Assembly (NCBI RefSeq): GCF_004353525.1
Contig: NZ_CP085524.1
Span: forward strand, 3,245,001 to 3,309,000
Source of the DNA: Zhaonella formicivorans
GTDB lineage: Bacteria > Bacillota > DUOV01 > Zhaonellaceae
Direction: 5' to 3'
Length of the DNA: 64,000 nt
How positions within the stretch are numbered: the stretch's first letter is position 1; each line of letters starts with the position of its first letter. A program made the translations under genes and the position numbers. Under the pieces are notes generated by a model. That model was not told the DNA's origin, searched no databases, and saw nothing but the letters and a program-made list of their open reading frames with translations. This document shows positions 8,124 through 16,798 of this stretch, one piece after another.

Positions 8124-9980
8124 CTATTGTAAAGCTCGCTCCAGGATCTGATTCAGCCTGTTGACCATGCCTTTGGGGTCAAAATTTAAGCCGGCGGCAA
8201 TTAAAGCGTTGTCATAGATTTGCTCAGCGGCCACTTTGGCAAAGGGGTCGTTATTCTTACGCAAAATGTCAAGGCGTTTGATTATGGGGTGCGTGGTGTT
8301 GATTTCCAGCACCTTAGGCACCGGGTAGTCCAGTTCTTTGTTGATTAACTGCATCATGCGCTGCATGCTGTTAGTCATATATCCGGGATTCAGCACAATA
8401 GCAGGGCTGTCGGTCAGCCGTTTGGATGCTTTTACATCTGTTACTTTTTCACCCAACTGCTGCTTCAACCAGTCTGCCAAAGCATTGACATCTGCTTCCG
8501 CCAAACCGTCTGCGGCAGGAGTGTGCCCCCCATCATCCGGCAGTTCCAGGTTTTCCTGGTCCGCGGAAACAAATTTATTCCCTTCATATTCGCCCAGCTG
8601 GTTAAGCACGTAATCATCCACCGCATCAAAGGTATAGAGTACTTCCAGATCTTTTTTCCGGAAAATTTCCAGGTAAGGGCTCGCTTCAATTACCTCCCTG
8701 TTAGGACCGTTCAGGAAATAGATAGCCTTTTGGCCTGTTGTCTTTCTGTCCAGATACTCTTTGAGGGAGATCAACTTCCCCGGCTCAGTTTTGGAAGATT
8801 CAAACCGCAGAAGTTTTAGCAGTTCTTCTTTATGCTCAAAGTCGGTGGCTAATCCTTCCTTGATAAAGATGCCGAATTTTTTCCAGAAGTCATTGTACTT
8901 TTCCGTCTCTGTTCTGCTCTGTTCATTTAAAAATTTCAGGAAGCGGCTGGTAAGCACCCGGCGGAGCTTGCTGACCAGCATATTGTCCTGCATGGTTTCC
9001 CGGGAAATGTTCAGCGGAAGTTCCTCGCTATCCACCACGCCTTTCACAAACCGTAGCCATTTGGGCAGTATCCCTTCAGCCTGCTGCTGGATAAGCACTT
9101 TTCTGCAGTAAAGATTGACCCCCGGGTCGAGCTGGCCGAAACCGAAGCGCTCTAGATTTTCCTTTGGTACAAACAGGAGCGCATTGATGGACAGGGGGGC
9201 ATCTGCAGAGAAATGCAGTCGGAATAAAGGCTCATCGTAGACGTTGGCGATGTATTTATAAAATTCGTTGTATTCTTCATCGCTAACCTCATTTTTGTTT
9301 TTGGTCCAAAGGGGTTGCACTGTATTTGCCTTTTCTCCGTTGACCAGAATGGGGAACTGCACAAAACCCGAGTACTGCTTGATGATCCTTTTAATGGTTT
9401 CCGGCTTGGCGAATTCTTGCGCATCATTTTTCAGGTGCAGGACGATTTTTGTGCCCCGTTTTAAATCCAGAGCCTCCTTGATGGTGTAACTGCCGGTCCC
9501 TTCCGAACTCCAGATATACCCTTGGGCTTCCGGCAGGCAAGAACGGGTGTAAACTGTAACCTTGTCAGCCACCATAAACGCGGAATAAAAACCTACGCCA
9601 AATTGGCCGATGAGTTCTACGTCTTTGCGATCGTTTTCAGTCAGTTGTTTAATGAAAGCCTTCGATCCTGAATGGGCAATTGTGCCCAAATTCTCCACCA
9701 ATTCCTCCCTGGTCATGCCGATGCCCGTATCCTGGATGGTCAGAGTATGGGCAATATCGTCAGTATTAATGGATATTTCCAGCGGTAAGTCCCTGTCTAA
9801 GATTTCTTTGTTGGTGATTTTTAAATAGCGGAGCTTTTCCAAGGCATCGGAGGCGTTGGAAATCAACTCCCTGAGAAATATTTCCCGGTTAGTATAAAGG
9901 GAGTTGATCACGATGTCCAGCATTTGTTTGACTTCAGCTTGAAATTCCCTTGTTTCTTCTTGCAGATTGTTACTGTTCAT
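8124..9980 (-). CDS. htpG: chaperone HtpG (Hsp90)
   Basis: 618-residue bacterial Hsp90, a homodimeric ATP-dependent chaperone in the cytosol. GHKL ATPase motifs are clear: LRELISNASDALEKLRY (ATP-binding Asn), IQDTGIGMTREEL and GQFGVGFYSAFMV; the middle domain has the catalytic-Arg region NISRETMQDN. Length is normal. The open frame extends 15 codons upstream, but the ATG at 9980 has GAGGGGAG at proper spacing, so it is the likely start. It is monocistronic, and I see no CIRCE or other heat-shock operator upstream. Confidence 0.97.
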   Translation of the reverse strand: MNSNNLQEETREFQAEVKQMLDIVINSLYTNREIFLRELISNASDALEKLRYLKITNKEILDRDLPLEISINTDDIAHTLTIQDTGIGMTREELVENLGTIAHSGSKAFIKQLTENDRKDVELIGQFGVGFYSAFMVADKVTVYTRSCLPEAQGYIWSSEGTGSYTIKEALDLKRGTKIVLHLKNDAQEFAKPETIKRIIKQYSGFVQFPILVNGEKANTVQPLWTKNKNEVSDEEYNEFYKYIANVYDEPLFRLHFSADAPLSINALLFVPKENLERFGFGQLDPGVNLYCRKVLIQQQAEGILPKWLRFVKGVVDSEELPLNISRETMQDNMLVSKLRRVLTSRFLKFLNEQSRTETEKYNDFWKKFGIFIKEGLATDFEHKEELLKLLRFESSKTEPGKLISLKEYLDRKTTGQKAIYFLNGPNREVIEASPYLEIFRKKDLEVLYTFDAVDDYVLNQLGEYEGNKFVSADQENLELPDDGGHTPAADGLAEADVNALADWLKQQLGEKVTDVKASKRLTDSPAIVLNPGYMTNSMQRMMQLINKELDYPVPKVLEINTTHPIIKRLDILRKNNDPFAKVAAEQIYDNALIAAGLNFDPKGMVNRLNQILERALQ

Positions 9981-10049
9981 GTTCGTACTCCCCTCTTTTT
10001 TTATTTTCACTATTTTTTTTATCATAAAAGCACCTGGGTTTACAAGCTT

Positions 10050-10691
10050 TCAAGACAACCTGCGAAACAACCAAAAGGAATAAACTACACTTAATATAGA
10101 GGCTAAAAAGATTCCTCCCATAGCAACCCAAAAAGTGGCAGGGTGGTCGAAAAAGGCTGTAATAATGAAAACTAAACCGGCCAACATCCATAACGGACCT
10201 GCAAAGCGATGAGTTTTAACCCATACTTCCTCGTTGGCCAATGTCCAAGGGGTTTTAATTCCCACGAAATAGTTATGACGCAATTTCCCAAAGTAGTTGC
10301 CTAAAATCACCAGCAGTATGCCAACGCCTAATTTTGTGATTAGCCCCACATTTGGTGCAAAGCCAAGCCCGGCGGTCAGGGTCACAAAGTACATGACTGC
10401 AAGAAAAAGGATAATTGCCCATTTCAAGAGCTCATAGACTGCTGCGAACTTGTCATAATTCTGTCTTCGCGGATCAACTTGGGGGAGGATCACGAAGAGC
10501 AGATAAATACCCAAGGTTAGTAAAGGCATGCCAAAGGCCCCCGCGAACCTGGAACCGTAACCGTCCACTTCCCCGGAAGCGTTCCAGTGCATAGGCACTC
10601 GGTCGGGGAGCTGCGGGTAGAAGATGAACCCAATCACAAACAAACTTACGAGCACTAACCATAACAGCCAGTCTTTTTTCAGGTTATTCAT
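10050..10691 (-). CDS. SdpI-family membrane protein (DUF1648)
   Basis: 213 residues with about six membrane helices. The N-terminal DUF1648 signature is present (YPQLPDRVPMHWNASGEVDGYG), followed by the SdpI-type C-terminal half (NYFVGIKTPWTLANEEVWVKTH). In B. subtilis SdpI gives immunity to the SdpC toxin and sequesters the repressor SdpR at the membrane. The start overlaps the upstream sdpR-like gene by 8 bp, indicating translational coupling. No SdpC toxin gene is in the window; orphan sdpRI pairs are common. Confidence 0.85.
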   Translation of the reverse strand: MNNLKKDWLLWLVLVSLFVIGFIFYPQLPDRVPMHWNASGEVDGYGSRFAGAFGMPLLTLGIYLLFVILPQVDPRRQNYDKFAAVYELLKWAIILFLAVMYFVTLTAGLGFAPNVGLITKLGVGILLVILGNYFGKLRHNYFVGIKTPWTLANEEVWVKTHRFAGPLWMLAGLVFIITAFFDHPATFWVAMGGIFLASILSVVYSFWLFRRLS

Positions 10692-10962
10692 TATCTAACC
10701 TCCTCTTGGTCAACTGTAAAAACCAGCCCAACACTTCCTCAACCACGCTGGTATTGAGCGAGTAGTAAATATTTTGCCCCTGGCGTACATCTATAACCAG
10801 CCCCGCCTGTTTGAGCAGGTTGAGATGGTGGGAAATGCTGGGCTTTGTGATGTTAAATTTCCCTGCAATTTCCCCTGCAGTCATATCCTTTTCCCTCAAG
10901 AGCTTTAAAATTTCCCGGCGGGTGTTATCCGACAGGGCTTTAAAAGTATCCTGTAAAGACAT
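10684..10962 (-). CDS. ArsR/SdpR-family winged-helix repressor
   Basis: 92-residue ArsR-type regulator. The helix-turn-helix is MTAGEIAGKFNITKPSISHH, and no metal-binding Cys motif is present, as in SdpR. It likely represses its own operon (this gene plus the sdpI-like gene) until SdpI captures it. ATG 10962 follows AAGGAGGG. A candidate operator lies directly upstream at 10976-11007. Confidence 0.88.
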   Translation of the reverse strand: MSLQDTFKALSDNTRREILKLLREKDMTAGEIAGKFNITKPSISHHLNLLKQAGLVIDVRQGQNIYYSLNTSVVEEVLGWFLQLTKRRLDNE

Positions 10963-10975
10963 CTACTCCCTCCTT

Positions 10976-11007
10976 TTAGATAATTAAATAAATTTCTAAA
11001 TATCTAA
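10976..11007 (-). promoter_or_regulatory. candidate SdpR-type operator
   Basis: Perfect 7-bp inverted repeat TTAGATA (10976-10982) / TATCTAA (11001-11007) around an AT-rich 18-bp centre. It overlaps the region just upstream of the repressor's ribosome site, where autorepression would act. Confidence 0.5.
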
Positions 11008-11042
11008 GTTGATTTTAGCATCTACAGCTTATGAAAGCAATA

Positions 11043-11074
11043 TACATTTTAAACAAGAAACCTCTGCATTGCAG
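11043..11074 (-). terminator. terminator of the kor operon
   Basis: Stem ACCTCTGC/GCAGAGGT; on the minus strand it is followed by TTTCTTGTTT. It sits 23 nt after the korC stop. Confidence 0.75.
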
Positions 11075-11096
11075 GCAGAGGTCCTTGTACTTGCTT

Positions 11097-11633
11097 CTAA
11101 AAGTAGTTGTATCCTAATTCCAAAGCCTTAAAATTCAGCTCGATTAAATCTTTCCTTTCTTCACCCAGCATATCCCGTATAACATTTTTAACCAGCGACA
11201 GGGGCGCCAAATTTTTTACCTTTAGCAGTGCCCCCAGGCAGAGCATATTAAGACAACGAGGGCTGCCAATGCCTTCGGCTAACTGGCTGGCCGGCAATTT
11301 ATAAACATGGTACCCATCTGTATGTGGTAGATTGGGAACCAAGGATGAATTGAGCAGGAGCGTGCCTCCTGCTTTTAACTTTGGTAGAAACCGTTCAGCA
11401 GCAGGATTATTTAATGCCACCAGATTATCAGTATTGTCAATAAGAGGCGAGATAATTTGTGTGTCGCTGATTATAGTAGTACAAAATGCCGTTCCTCCCC
11501 TGGCTTCCGGCCCGTATGCCGGGAGGAAAGAGACCCATTTTCCCAAAGCTGCTCCTGCTTCCGCCAAAATTGAACCAAAGAGCAGAACTCCTTGGCCCCC
11601 AAATCCTGAAATTAGAGTTGAGTTTTTAGCCAT
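11097..11633 (-). CDS. korC: 2-oxoacid:ferredoxin oxidoreductase, gamma subunit
   Basis: 178 residues, typical gamma-subunit size. The N-terminal ISGFGGQGVLLFGSILAEAG and the AYGPEARGGTAFC block are hallmarks of the gamma domain. With KorA, KorB and KorD it makes an enzyme that oxidatively decarboxylates a 2-oxoacid (2-oxoglutarate is the best guess) to an acyl-CoA while reducing ferredoxin. It overlaps korB by 22 bp, the last gene of the operon. Confidence 0.9.
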   Translation of the reverse strand: MAKNSTLISGFGGQGVLLFGSILAEAGAALGKWVSFLPAYGPEARGGTAFCTTIISDTQIISPLIDNTDNLVALNNPAAERFLPKLKAGGTLLLNSSLVPNLPHTDGYHVYKLPASQLAEGIGSPRCLNMLCLGALLKVKNLAPLSLVKNVIRDMLGEERKDLIELNFKALELGYNYF

Positions 11634-12382
11634 GTTCCGTCATCACTCCGCTCCAGTTTTACTAAAGGATAAACAGGCAGCATTTGTTTTTCCACCCATT
11701 CCACGGATTCCACGGGACTGAGCTTCCAATTGGTAGGACAGGTGGAAAGAATTTCTACCAGGGCAAAACATTTGTCCAGTTGGGCCAGGAATGCTTCTTT
11801 AATGGCTTTTCTGGTCTTAAGCACCTGTGCAGGGGTATGGACTGCTGTCCTGGCAAGAAACCCCGGACCTGCTAAAGTGGACAGCAGTTCAATTACCTTG
11901 ATGGGATGACCTTCCCGTTCAGCCTTTCTCCCCTGGGGGGAGGTAGTAGACTTTTGTTCCAACAAGGTTGTGGGGGCAAGCTGCCCTCCCGTCATTCCGT
12001 ATAAAGTGTTGTTGACAAAAATCACAGTTATGGCTTCACCCCTGGCGGCGGCATGAATAATTTCCGCCATGCCGATGGAAGCCAGGTCGCCGTCTCCTTG
12101 GTAAGTAAAAACGACCGAATCAGGTAAAAATCTTTTAATCCCGGTGGCCACAGCCGGGGCCCGACCATGGGCGGCTTGCTGCATATCCAAGTCAAAGTAT
12201 TCATAAGCTAAAACTGAACAGCCCACAGAAGCGATGCCAATGGTTCTATCGGCCAGTTGAAGTTCTTCCAGCACTTCTGCCACCAGCCTGTGAATGATGC
12301 CATGGGTACAACCGGGACAGTAGTGGAAGGCACGGTCAACTAATAGCGTTGGTCTCTCAGCTAATCTGTGCAATTTTTTCAC
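11612..12382 (-). CDS. korB: 2-oxoacid:ferredoxin oxidoreductase, beta (TPP-binding) subunit
   Basis: 256 residues. The thiamine pyrophosphate-binding signature is GDGDLASIGMAEIIHAA through VNNTLYGMTGGQ (GDG...NN), and the N-terminal CPGCTHGIIHR supplies conserved Cys residues. It forms the active site with KorA. Length fits short Kor beta subunits. It overlaps both neighbours (26 bp with korA, 22 bp with korC), indicating one tightly coupled operon. Confidence 0.92.
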   Translation of the reverse strand: MKKLHRLAERPTLLVDRAFHYCPGCTHGIIHRLVAEVLEELQLADRTIGIASVGCSVLAYEYFDLDMQQAAHGRAPAVATGIKRFLPDSVVFTYQGDGDLASIGMAEIIHAAARGEAITVIFVNNTLYGMTGGQLAPTTLLEQKSTTSPQGRKAEREGHPIKVIELLSTLAGPGFLARTAVHTPAQVLKTRKAIKEAFLAQLDKCFALVEILSTCPTNWKLSPVESVEWVEKQMLPVYPLVKLERSDDGTWLKTQL

Positions 12383-13424
12383 CTGCCATCTTGGCTATCC
12401 GGCCTAAAATTTCCCTGGCTTCCGGTGGCAAACCGCCGACTTTGCCCAGGAATCCTACCGGAACTTGTTTGTTTACAGCCAGTTGAACATCTTCCAGCAT
12501 CTGCCCACCGTTCATTTCCACTACAAGTACTTTTCTATCAGAAGTAACTGCCTGGCGGAGGGCTGCAGCAGGAAAGGGCCAGAGGGTGACCGGCCTGAAC
12601 AGGCCGGCTTTTATGCCCATTTCCCTGGCCAGAAGTACGGCTTCCTTGGCAATTCTGGCTAAAAAACCGAAAGCAACTACAATTATTTGGGCATCTGTAC
12701 ACCATTGTTCTTCCCAACGTGTTTCGCTTAATGCGATCTGCTCATATTTTTGGAGCAATTGGAGATTATGATTTTCCAATTCGTTATCGTCTAAATACAG
12801 GGAGTTGATTACATTTCTTTTTCTCCCGGTTTTTCCGGTAGTAGCCCACGGTTTTGCCGGCAAAGTCTTAATGAATTCCGGAAGTTCTACAAGTTCTTTG
12901 GTTTGGCCTACCAAAGCGTCAGCCAGGATGAAGACAGGAGTCCGGTATTGATCTGCTAATTGGAAGGCCAGGTATGTAAGATCAGCCATCTCCTGGGCAC
13001 CGGAAGGAGCCAATACCGGACAGCGGTAACCGCCGTGGCCGGCACTTCTTGTAGCCTGGAGATAGTCTGCTTGCGAAGGCTGAATACCTCCCAGACCAGG
13101 ACCGGCCCGCATCACATTAACAATTACGCAGGGCAGCTCCGTTGCCGCGAGATAAGAAATGCCTTCCGCCTTAAGGCTGATTCCGGGCCCGGAAGAGGAG
13201 GTCATCACTCTGGCCCCTGCTCCGGCAGCTCCATAGACCATATTGATTGCAGCAATTTCACTTTCTGCCTGCAAAAACACGCCCCCAACCTCCGGCAGCC
13301 GCCCGGCCAGGTACTCCATAATTTCAGTCTGAGGTGTAATGGGGTAGCCAAAATAGCAATTGCAGCCGGCCCTTACAGCAGCTTCTGCCAGAGCAACATT
13401 TCCCTGTAAAAGTTTTTTTTGCAT
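12357..13424 (-). CDS. korA: 2-oxoacid:ferredoxin oxidoreductase, alpha subunit
   Basis: 355 residues. The pyrimidine-binding domain begins with CNCYFGYPITPQTEIMEYLA (GYPITPxTE is the family signature), with TSSSGPGISLKAEG in the middle and a C-terminal transketolase-like domain with VVEMNGGQMLEDVQ. It binds substrate together with KorB. The start overlaps the korD stop by one base (TAATG). Confidence 0.93.
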   Translation of the reverse strand: MQKKLLQGNVALAEAAVRAGCNCYFGYPITPQTEIMEYLAGRLPEVGGVFLQAESEIAAINMVYGAAGAGARVMTSSSGPGISLKAEGISYLAATELPCVIVNVMRAGPGLGGIQPSQADYLQATRSAGHGGYRCPVLAPSGAQEMADLTYLAFQLADQYRTPVFILADALVGQTKELVELPEFIKTLPAKPWATTGKTGRKRNVINSLYLDDNELENHNLQLLQKYEQIALSETRWEEQWCTDAQIIVVAFGFLARIAKEAVLLAREMGIKAGLFRPVTLWPFPAAALRQAVTSDRKVLVVEMNGGQMLEDVQLAVNKQVPVGFLGKVGGLPPEAREILGRIAKMAGEKIAQIS

Positions 13425-13636
13425 TATCCCACCTCCCGGGCAACGGTCACAGCACAGTCAGGGCATATGAGGTAACAGGCCTTACATCCGCTGCATGCTT
13501 CCTGTCTTTCGGCAATGACAGGGTAATGCCCCAGAGGGTTTGGTTCTTTGGAGAGGCTAAATACTTTGGGTTTGCAAAAATGGAGACAAAGCTGACAACC
13601 TTTGCAACGCGTACTATCGACTTTCACTGAAAACAT
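13424..13636 (-). CDS. korD: 2-oxoacid:ferredoxin oxidoreductase, delta (2[4Fe-4S] ferredoxin) subunit
   Basis: About 70 residues carrying two clusters: CKGCQLCLHFCKP and CSGCKACYLICPDC. It relays electrons from the TPP active site to ferredoxin. The ATG at 13636 is preferred over an upstream GTG because AGCGGTGG gives normal spacing. It is the first gene of korDABC. Confidence 0.92.
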   Translation of the reverse strand: MFSVKVDSTRCKGCQLCLHFCKPKVFSLSKEPNPLGHYPVIAERQEACSGCKACYLICPDCAVTVAREVG

Positions 13637-13649
13637 GTGTACCACCGCT

Positions 13650-13702
13650 TATAATTATTATCTGGTAATATAATTAGGTAATAAAACCAGGTTATAATTA
13701 TA
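13650..13702 (-). promoter_or_regulatory. AT-rich dyad upstream of korDABC
   Basis: TATAATTATTATCTGGT (13650-13666) is nearly the reverse complement of ACCAGGTTATAATTATA (13686-13702). It lies 14-66 nt before the operon start and contains TATAAT-like sequences, so it may be an operator overlapping the promoter. Confidence 0.4.
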
Positions 13703-13783
13703 ATAGCACAACTGTTAAATATTGCAAGTTAAGTTACATAGTTTTTTTATGCAATAATATCAGGCTTTCAAATTAATACCAAA

Positions 13784-13822
13784 CAAAAAAGACCTTTTAT
13801 CCATATAAAAGGATAAAAGGTC
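13784..13822 (-). terminator. terminator of the glcDF-like operon
   Basis: Perfect 12-bp stem GACCTTTTATCC (13791-13802) / GGATAAAAGGTC (13811-13822). On the minus strand a run of six T follows. Confidence 0.88.
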
Positions 13823-13832
13823 CAATTCGGTA

Positions 13833-15107
13833 TTAGCTACGGTTTTCGTAAGCCTGGGCCAGGAGTTCTACCGGGTGCATAACTTTGCCCTTTAGCTGAT
13901 GCCTTTTCAGCCCATGTCTTAGCTGCATAGTACAGGCCGGGCAGGAGGTGGCTATGATTTGGGCTCCAGTTTCTTTAATGGACTTCATTTTCCGGTCCAG
14001 GATCTTCATAGATAAATCGTAATTAAAAAAGCTGAAGGTTCCTGCTCCCCCGCAGCACTGGTCGGGGTTATTCATTTCACGTATTTCCACGCCGGGGATC
14101 ATGCTCAGAAGCTGCCGTGGCTGAGCGTAGACCTTCTGAGCTTTAGCCAGGTGACAAGGATCGTGATAGGTTATGATTGTAGGGGCAAGCACGGCAAAGC
14201 TGCCATTAAGAGTAATTTTTTCCAATAAAAAGATATTTAAATCCAGCACCTTTGCCTGGAAAGCCTGCGCTTTTTCTATCATGTCAGCGTCCTGCCATTC
14301 TTTGTACAGAGGGCCTTTTAATACCGAACTGCAAGAGGCACAATCTGTGATGATGAAGTCAACTTGAGCCTGACTAAAGGCTTCGATATTTTCTCGGGCC
14401 AGAGTTTTAGCCAGATCCATATCGCCGTTTGCATAATTCGGAAGGCCGCAGCATTTCAACCCTTCAGGAATAATAACCTCACAGCCGTTTCGGGTCAAAA
14501 CTTTTACAGCAGCTAGGGCAACCTCTGGGCTGAAATGGTTGGTGGCGCAGCCTAAAAAATAGCCCACCTTTAATTTTTTTGTGCCCTGGGCGGGGATATG
14601 ATGACCAAGAAAACTTAAAGCGCTTTTTGGCGGCAGGTTGCCTAAAAGCGCTTCAGACTGAGCCAATTCGCCTGCCAGCAGTTTAACCAGGCCCGTTTTT
14701 TGGGCCAAGGACTGCAACCCGAACTTCTGATACCCGTAGGCCAGTCGCAGGAACAAATTTAAGCGTTCAGGATGGGCCCAGATGGAGCGCAGCAAAAAAC
14801 GTTTAAGGGGTTTGGACTGGTAGTCAGCCAGGTAATCCCGAGCCGCGGCCACCATTTCATGGACTTTGATGCCCGAGGGGCACTCGCTGCTGCAGGATTC
14901 GCATAGGAGACAGCGGTTAGCCCTGTCGGCCACTTTGGAGGAAGGTATCAGTTCCTTATCCCTAAGCTTTTGCACCAAAAAGACATGGCCGCGGGGGGCT
15001 GCCGTTTCGGTACCGATTTCCTTGAAGATAGGGCAGACAGCGCGGCACTGGCCGCAGCGCACGCATTTTTTAAGCTGATCGCGAACTACCGGAAGTTGGT
15101 GAAACAT
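13833..15107 (-). CDS. (Fe-S) subunit of a glycolate/D-lactate-type oxidoreductase (GlcF-like)
   Basis: 424 residues. Two N-terminal [4Fe-4S] motifs (CVRCGQCRAVCP, CLLCESCSSECP) are followed by two cysteine-rich CCG domains (KCCGLPNYANGD and QCCGGAGTFSFF). This is the GlcF/heterodisulfide-reductase D-type electron-transfer subunit, which passes electrons from the FAD subunit to the quinone or ferredoxin pool. It overlaps the upstream FAD-subunit gene by 38 bp. Substrate (lactate, glycolate or another 2-hydroxyacid) is unresolved. Confidence 0.88.
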   Translation of the reverse strand: MFHQLPVVRDQLKKCVRCGQCRAVCPIFKEIGTETAAPRGHVFLVQKLRDKELIPSSKVADRANRCLLCESCSSECPSGIKVHEMVAAARDYLADYQSKPLKRFLLRSIWAHPERLNLFLRLAYGYQKFGLQSLAQKTGLVKLLAGELAQSEALLGNLPPKSALSFLGHHIPAQGTKKLKVGYFLGCATNHFSPEVALAAVKVLTRNGCEVIIPEGLKCCGLPNYANGDMDLAKTLARENIEAFSQAQVDFIITDCASCSSVLKGPLYKEWQDADMIEKAQAFQAKVLDLNIFLLEKITLNGSFAVLAPTIITYHDPCHLAKAQKVYAQPRQLLSMIPGVEIREMNNPDQCCGGAGTFSFFNYDLSMKILDRKMKSIKETGAQIIATSCPACTMQLRHGLKRHQLKGKVMHPVELLAQAYENRS

Positions 15108-16527
15108 TGTCTGCTTCCTCCTCTGTCAGGAAAAGTTTGCCGGGATTCATAATGCCTTTGGGGTCCAGTGCCCGTTTGATAGCTGCCATTATATTCACTG
15201 CTTCCCCGTGTTCCAAGCGGGCGTAAGGCGCCCTGACCAGGCCAACCCCGTGTTCACCGGTGGTTGAACCTTCCAAGTCCACTGCCAGACGGTGAATTTC
15301 GTCAACCAGTTTATTGGCCTGGGCAATTTCTGCCGGGTTTTCCGGGTCGATGACAGGGGCGGTATGGACATTGCCGTCACCGATATGACCGTAATTGACC
15401 ACTCCGATGCCGTACTTTTGTGCCACAGCCCTGATTTTTTTCAGGGCTTCAGTAACTCTGGACAAGGGGACGCTGATATCTTCTCCGGCAAAAATCCGGC
15501 TCCCGTCTTCCCGCACACGGGCAGCGGCAGTGGCAACCACGCTACGGCCTTGCCAAAGCTGGGCCATTCTTTTAGGTTCTGTGGACCATTCAACATGGGA
15601 GGCCCTTTTCCCCACGATTTCCACTAAACGGTTGCCCTCATATTCCACGCTGGCGGGATTGCCGTCCAATTCAAAAAGAAGTATAGCCTGAGCGTCCGGC
15701 AAGGCGATTTCAGGCTTGTACATGTTTACGGCCTTAATGGCCGATTCATCCAGGATTTCAATACCCGAGGGGAGAATTCCATCCTGGTAAACATCCAATA
15801 CTGCCGCAGGGGCTTGTTCCAAATCGGAGAAAACAGCCATCAGAATTCCCCTGGCTTTGGGTTTGGGCCAGACCCGCAAGCGGATCTTGGTTATTACTCC
15901 CAGGGTACCTTCGCTGCCCACAAAAAGCTTGGTGAGATTCATGCCGGAAACATTTTTGATGGCTTTGGCTTTCATACCTCCGGTGGTGATAACCCGTCCA
16001 TCAGGCAAAACAACTTCCAGCCCCAGCACGTACTGCTCGGTGGTGCCGTATTTTACTGCCCTTAGCCCGCTGGAGTTGTTGGCTACCATGCCCCCCAGAG
16101 TACACATGCGGGTGCTTCCCGGATCAGGCGGGAAAAAGAGACCGTGTTTAGCCAGCTCCTGGTTTAGTTCATCGTGAATTACTCCGGGGCGGACTATTGC
16201 TTGCATATTAGCAATGTCAATTTCTTCGATGGTATTCCAGGTGGAAAGGTCTAAAACGATTCCTCCCTTGGCCGGAACAGCGCCGCAGGTTTCCCCGGTA
16301 CCTGCACCCCGGGGAGTGACAGGAATGTTATTTGTAAAGGCGAAGCGCATGATTTGAGCAACCTCTTCCGTAGAACGGGGCGTCACTACGGCGTCAGGCA
16401 TGAATTTTCGGTTACGGGCCAGGAACGAACTGTCATAGGAGTAATACATCAAATCCAGGTCGTCTGTAAGCACTTTATCTTTGCCGAGCATGGCAATCAG
16501 GTCTTTGCCTAACTGTGTATTTCCCAT
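15070..16527 (-). CDS. FAD-linked 2-hydroxyacid oxidase (GlcD/D-lactate dehydrogenase-like)
   Basis: 485 residues in the vanillyl-alcohol-oxidase FAD fold. The PCMH FAD-binding part has VTPRGAGTGETCGAVPAKGG and LFVGSEGTLGVIT; the C-terminal cap has NYGHIGDGNVH (metal/substrate histidines) and TTGEHGVGLVR. It oxidises D-lactate or glycolate and hands electrons to the downstream Fe-S subunit. ATG 16527 follows AGGAGGA. A possible role is lactate oxidation alongside the LUD protein elsewhere in the window, but that link is only inference. Confidence 0.9.
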   Translation of the reverse strand: MGNTQLGKDLIAMLGKDKVLTDDLDLMYYSYDSSFLARNRKFMPDAVVTPRSTEEVAQIMRFAFTNNIPVTPRGAGTGETCGAVPAKGGIVLDLSTWNTIEEIDIANMQAIVRPGVIHDELNQELAKHGLFFPPDPGSTRMCTLGGMVANNSSGLRAVKYGTTEQYVLGLEVVLPDGRVITTGGMKAKAIKNVSGMNLTKLFVGSEGTLGVITKIRLRVWPKPKARGILMAVFSDLEQAPAAVLDVYQDGILPSGIEILDESAIKAVNMYKPEIALPDAQAILLFELDGNPASVEYEGNRLVEIVGKRASHVEWSTEPKRMAQLWQGRSVVATAAARVREDGSRIFAGEDISVPLSRVTEALKKIRAVAQKYGIGVVNYGHIGDGNVHTAPVIDPENPAEIAQANKLVDEIHRLAVDLEGSTTGEHGVGLVRAPYARLEHGEAVNIMAAIKRALDPKGIMNPGKLFLTEEEADNVSPTSGSSRSA

Positions 16528-16798
16528 AGAATCCTCCTTGCTAAGTTTTTGTCACGTTTTTCGGTGAGACCCTATGCAAGTAACGGAAGGAATAAATTCA
16601 CGTTTAACGCATTATTTTAATTATAACGCTGATCGCTGCGAGCGGAAAGAATTTACCATGTGTATACTGCATACCAGTCGATTTTTTTGTCATGTTGTCC
16701 TGATTAAAAGGTTTTTAGCTTAAACAGCTCGAACTTAATATAAGTTAATATTTTTTTTGTAACAAGTAAAAAATACACTTTATTCAGGGAGGAAATAT

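Noticed and set aside
8338-9828. Several long antisense open frames opposite htpG
   Set aside because: They are shadows of the strongly supported htpG frame and lack starts with ribosome sites.
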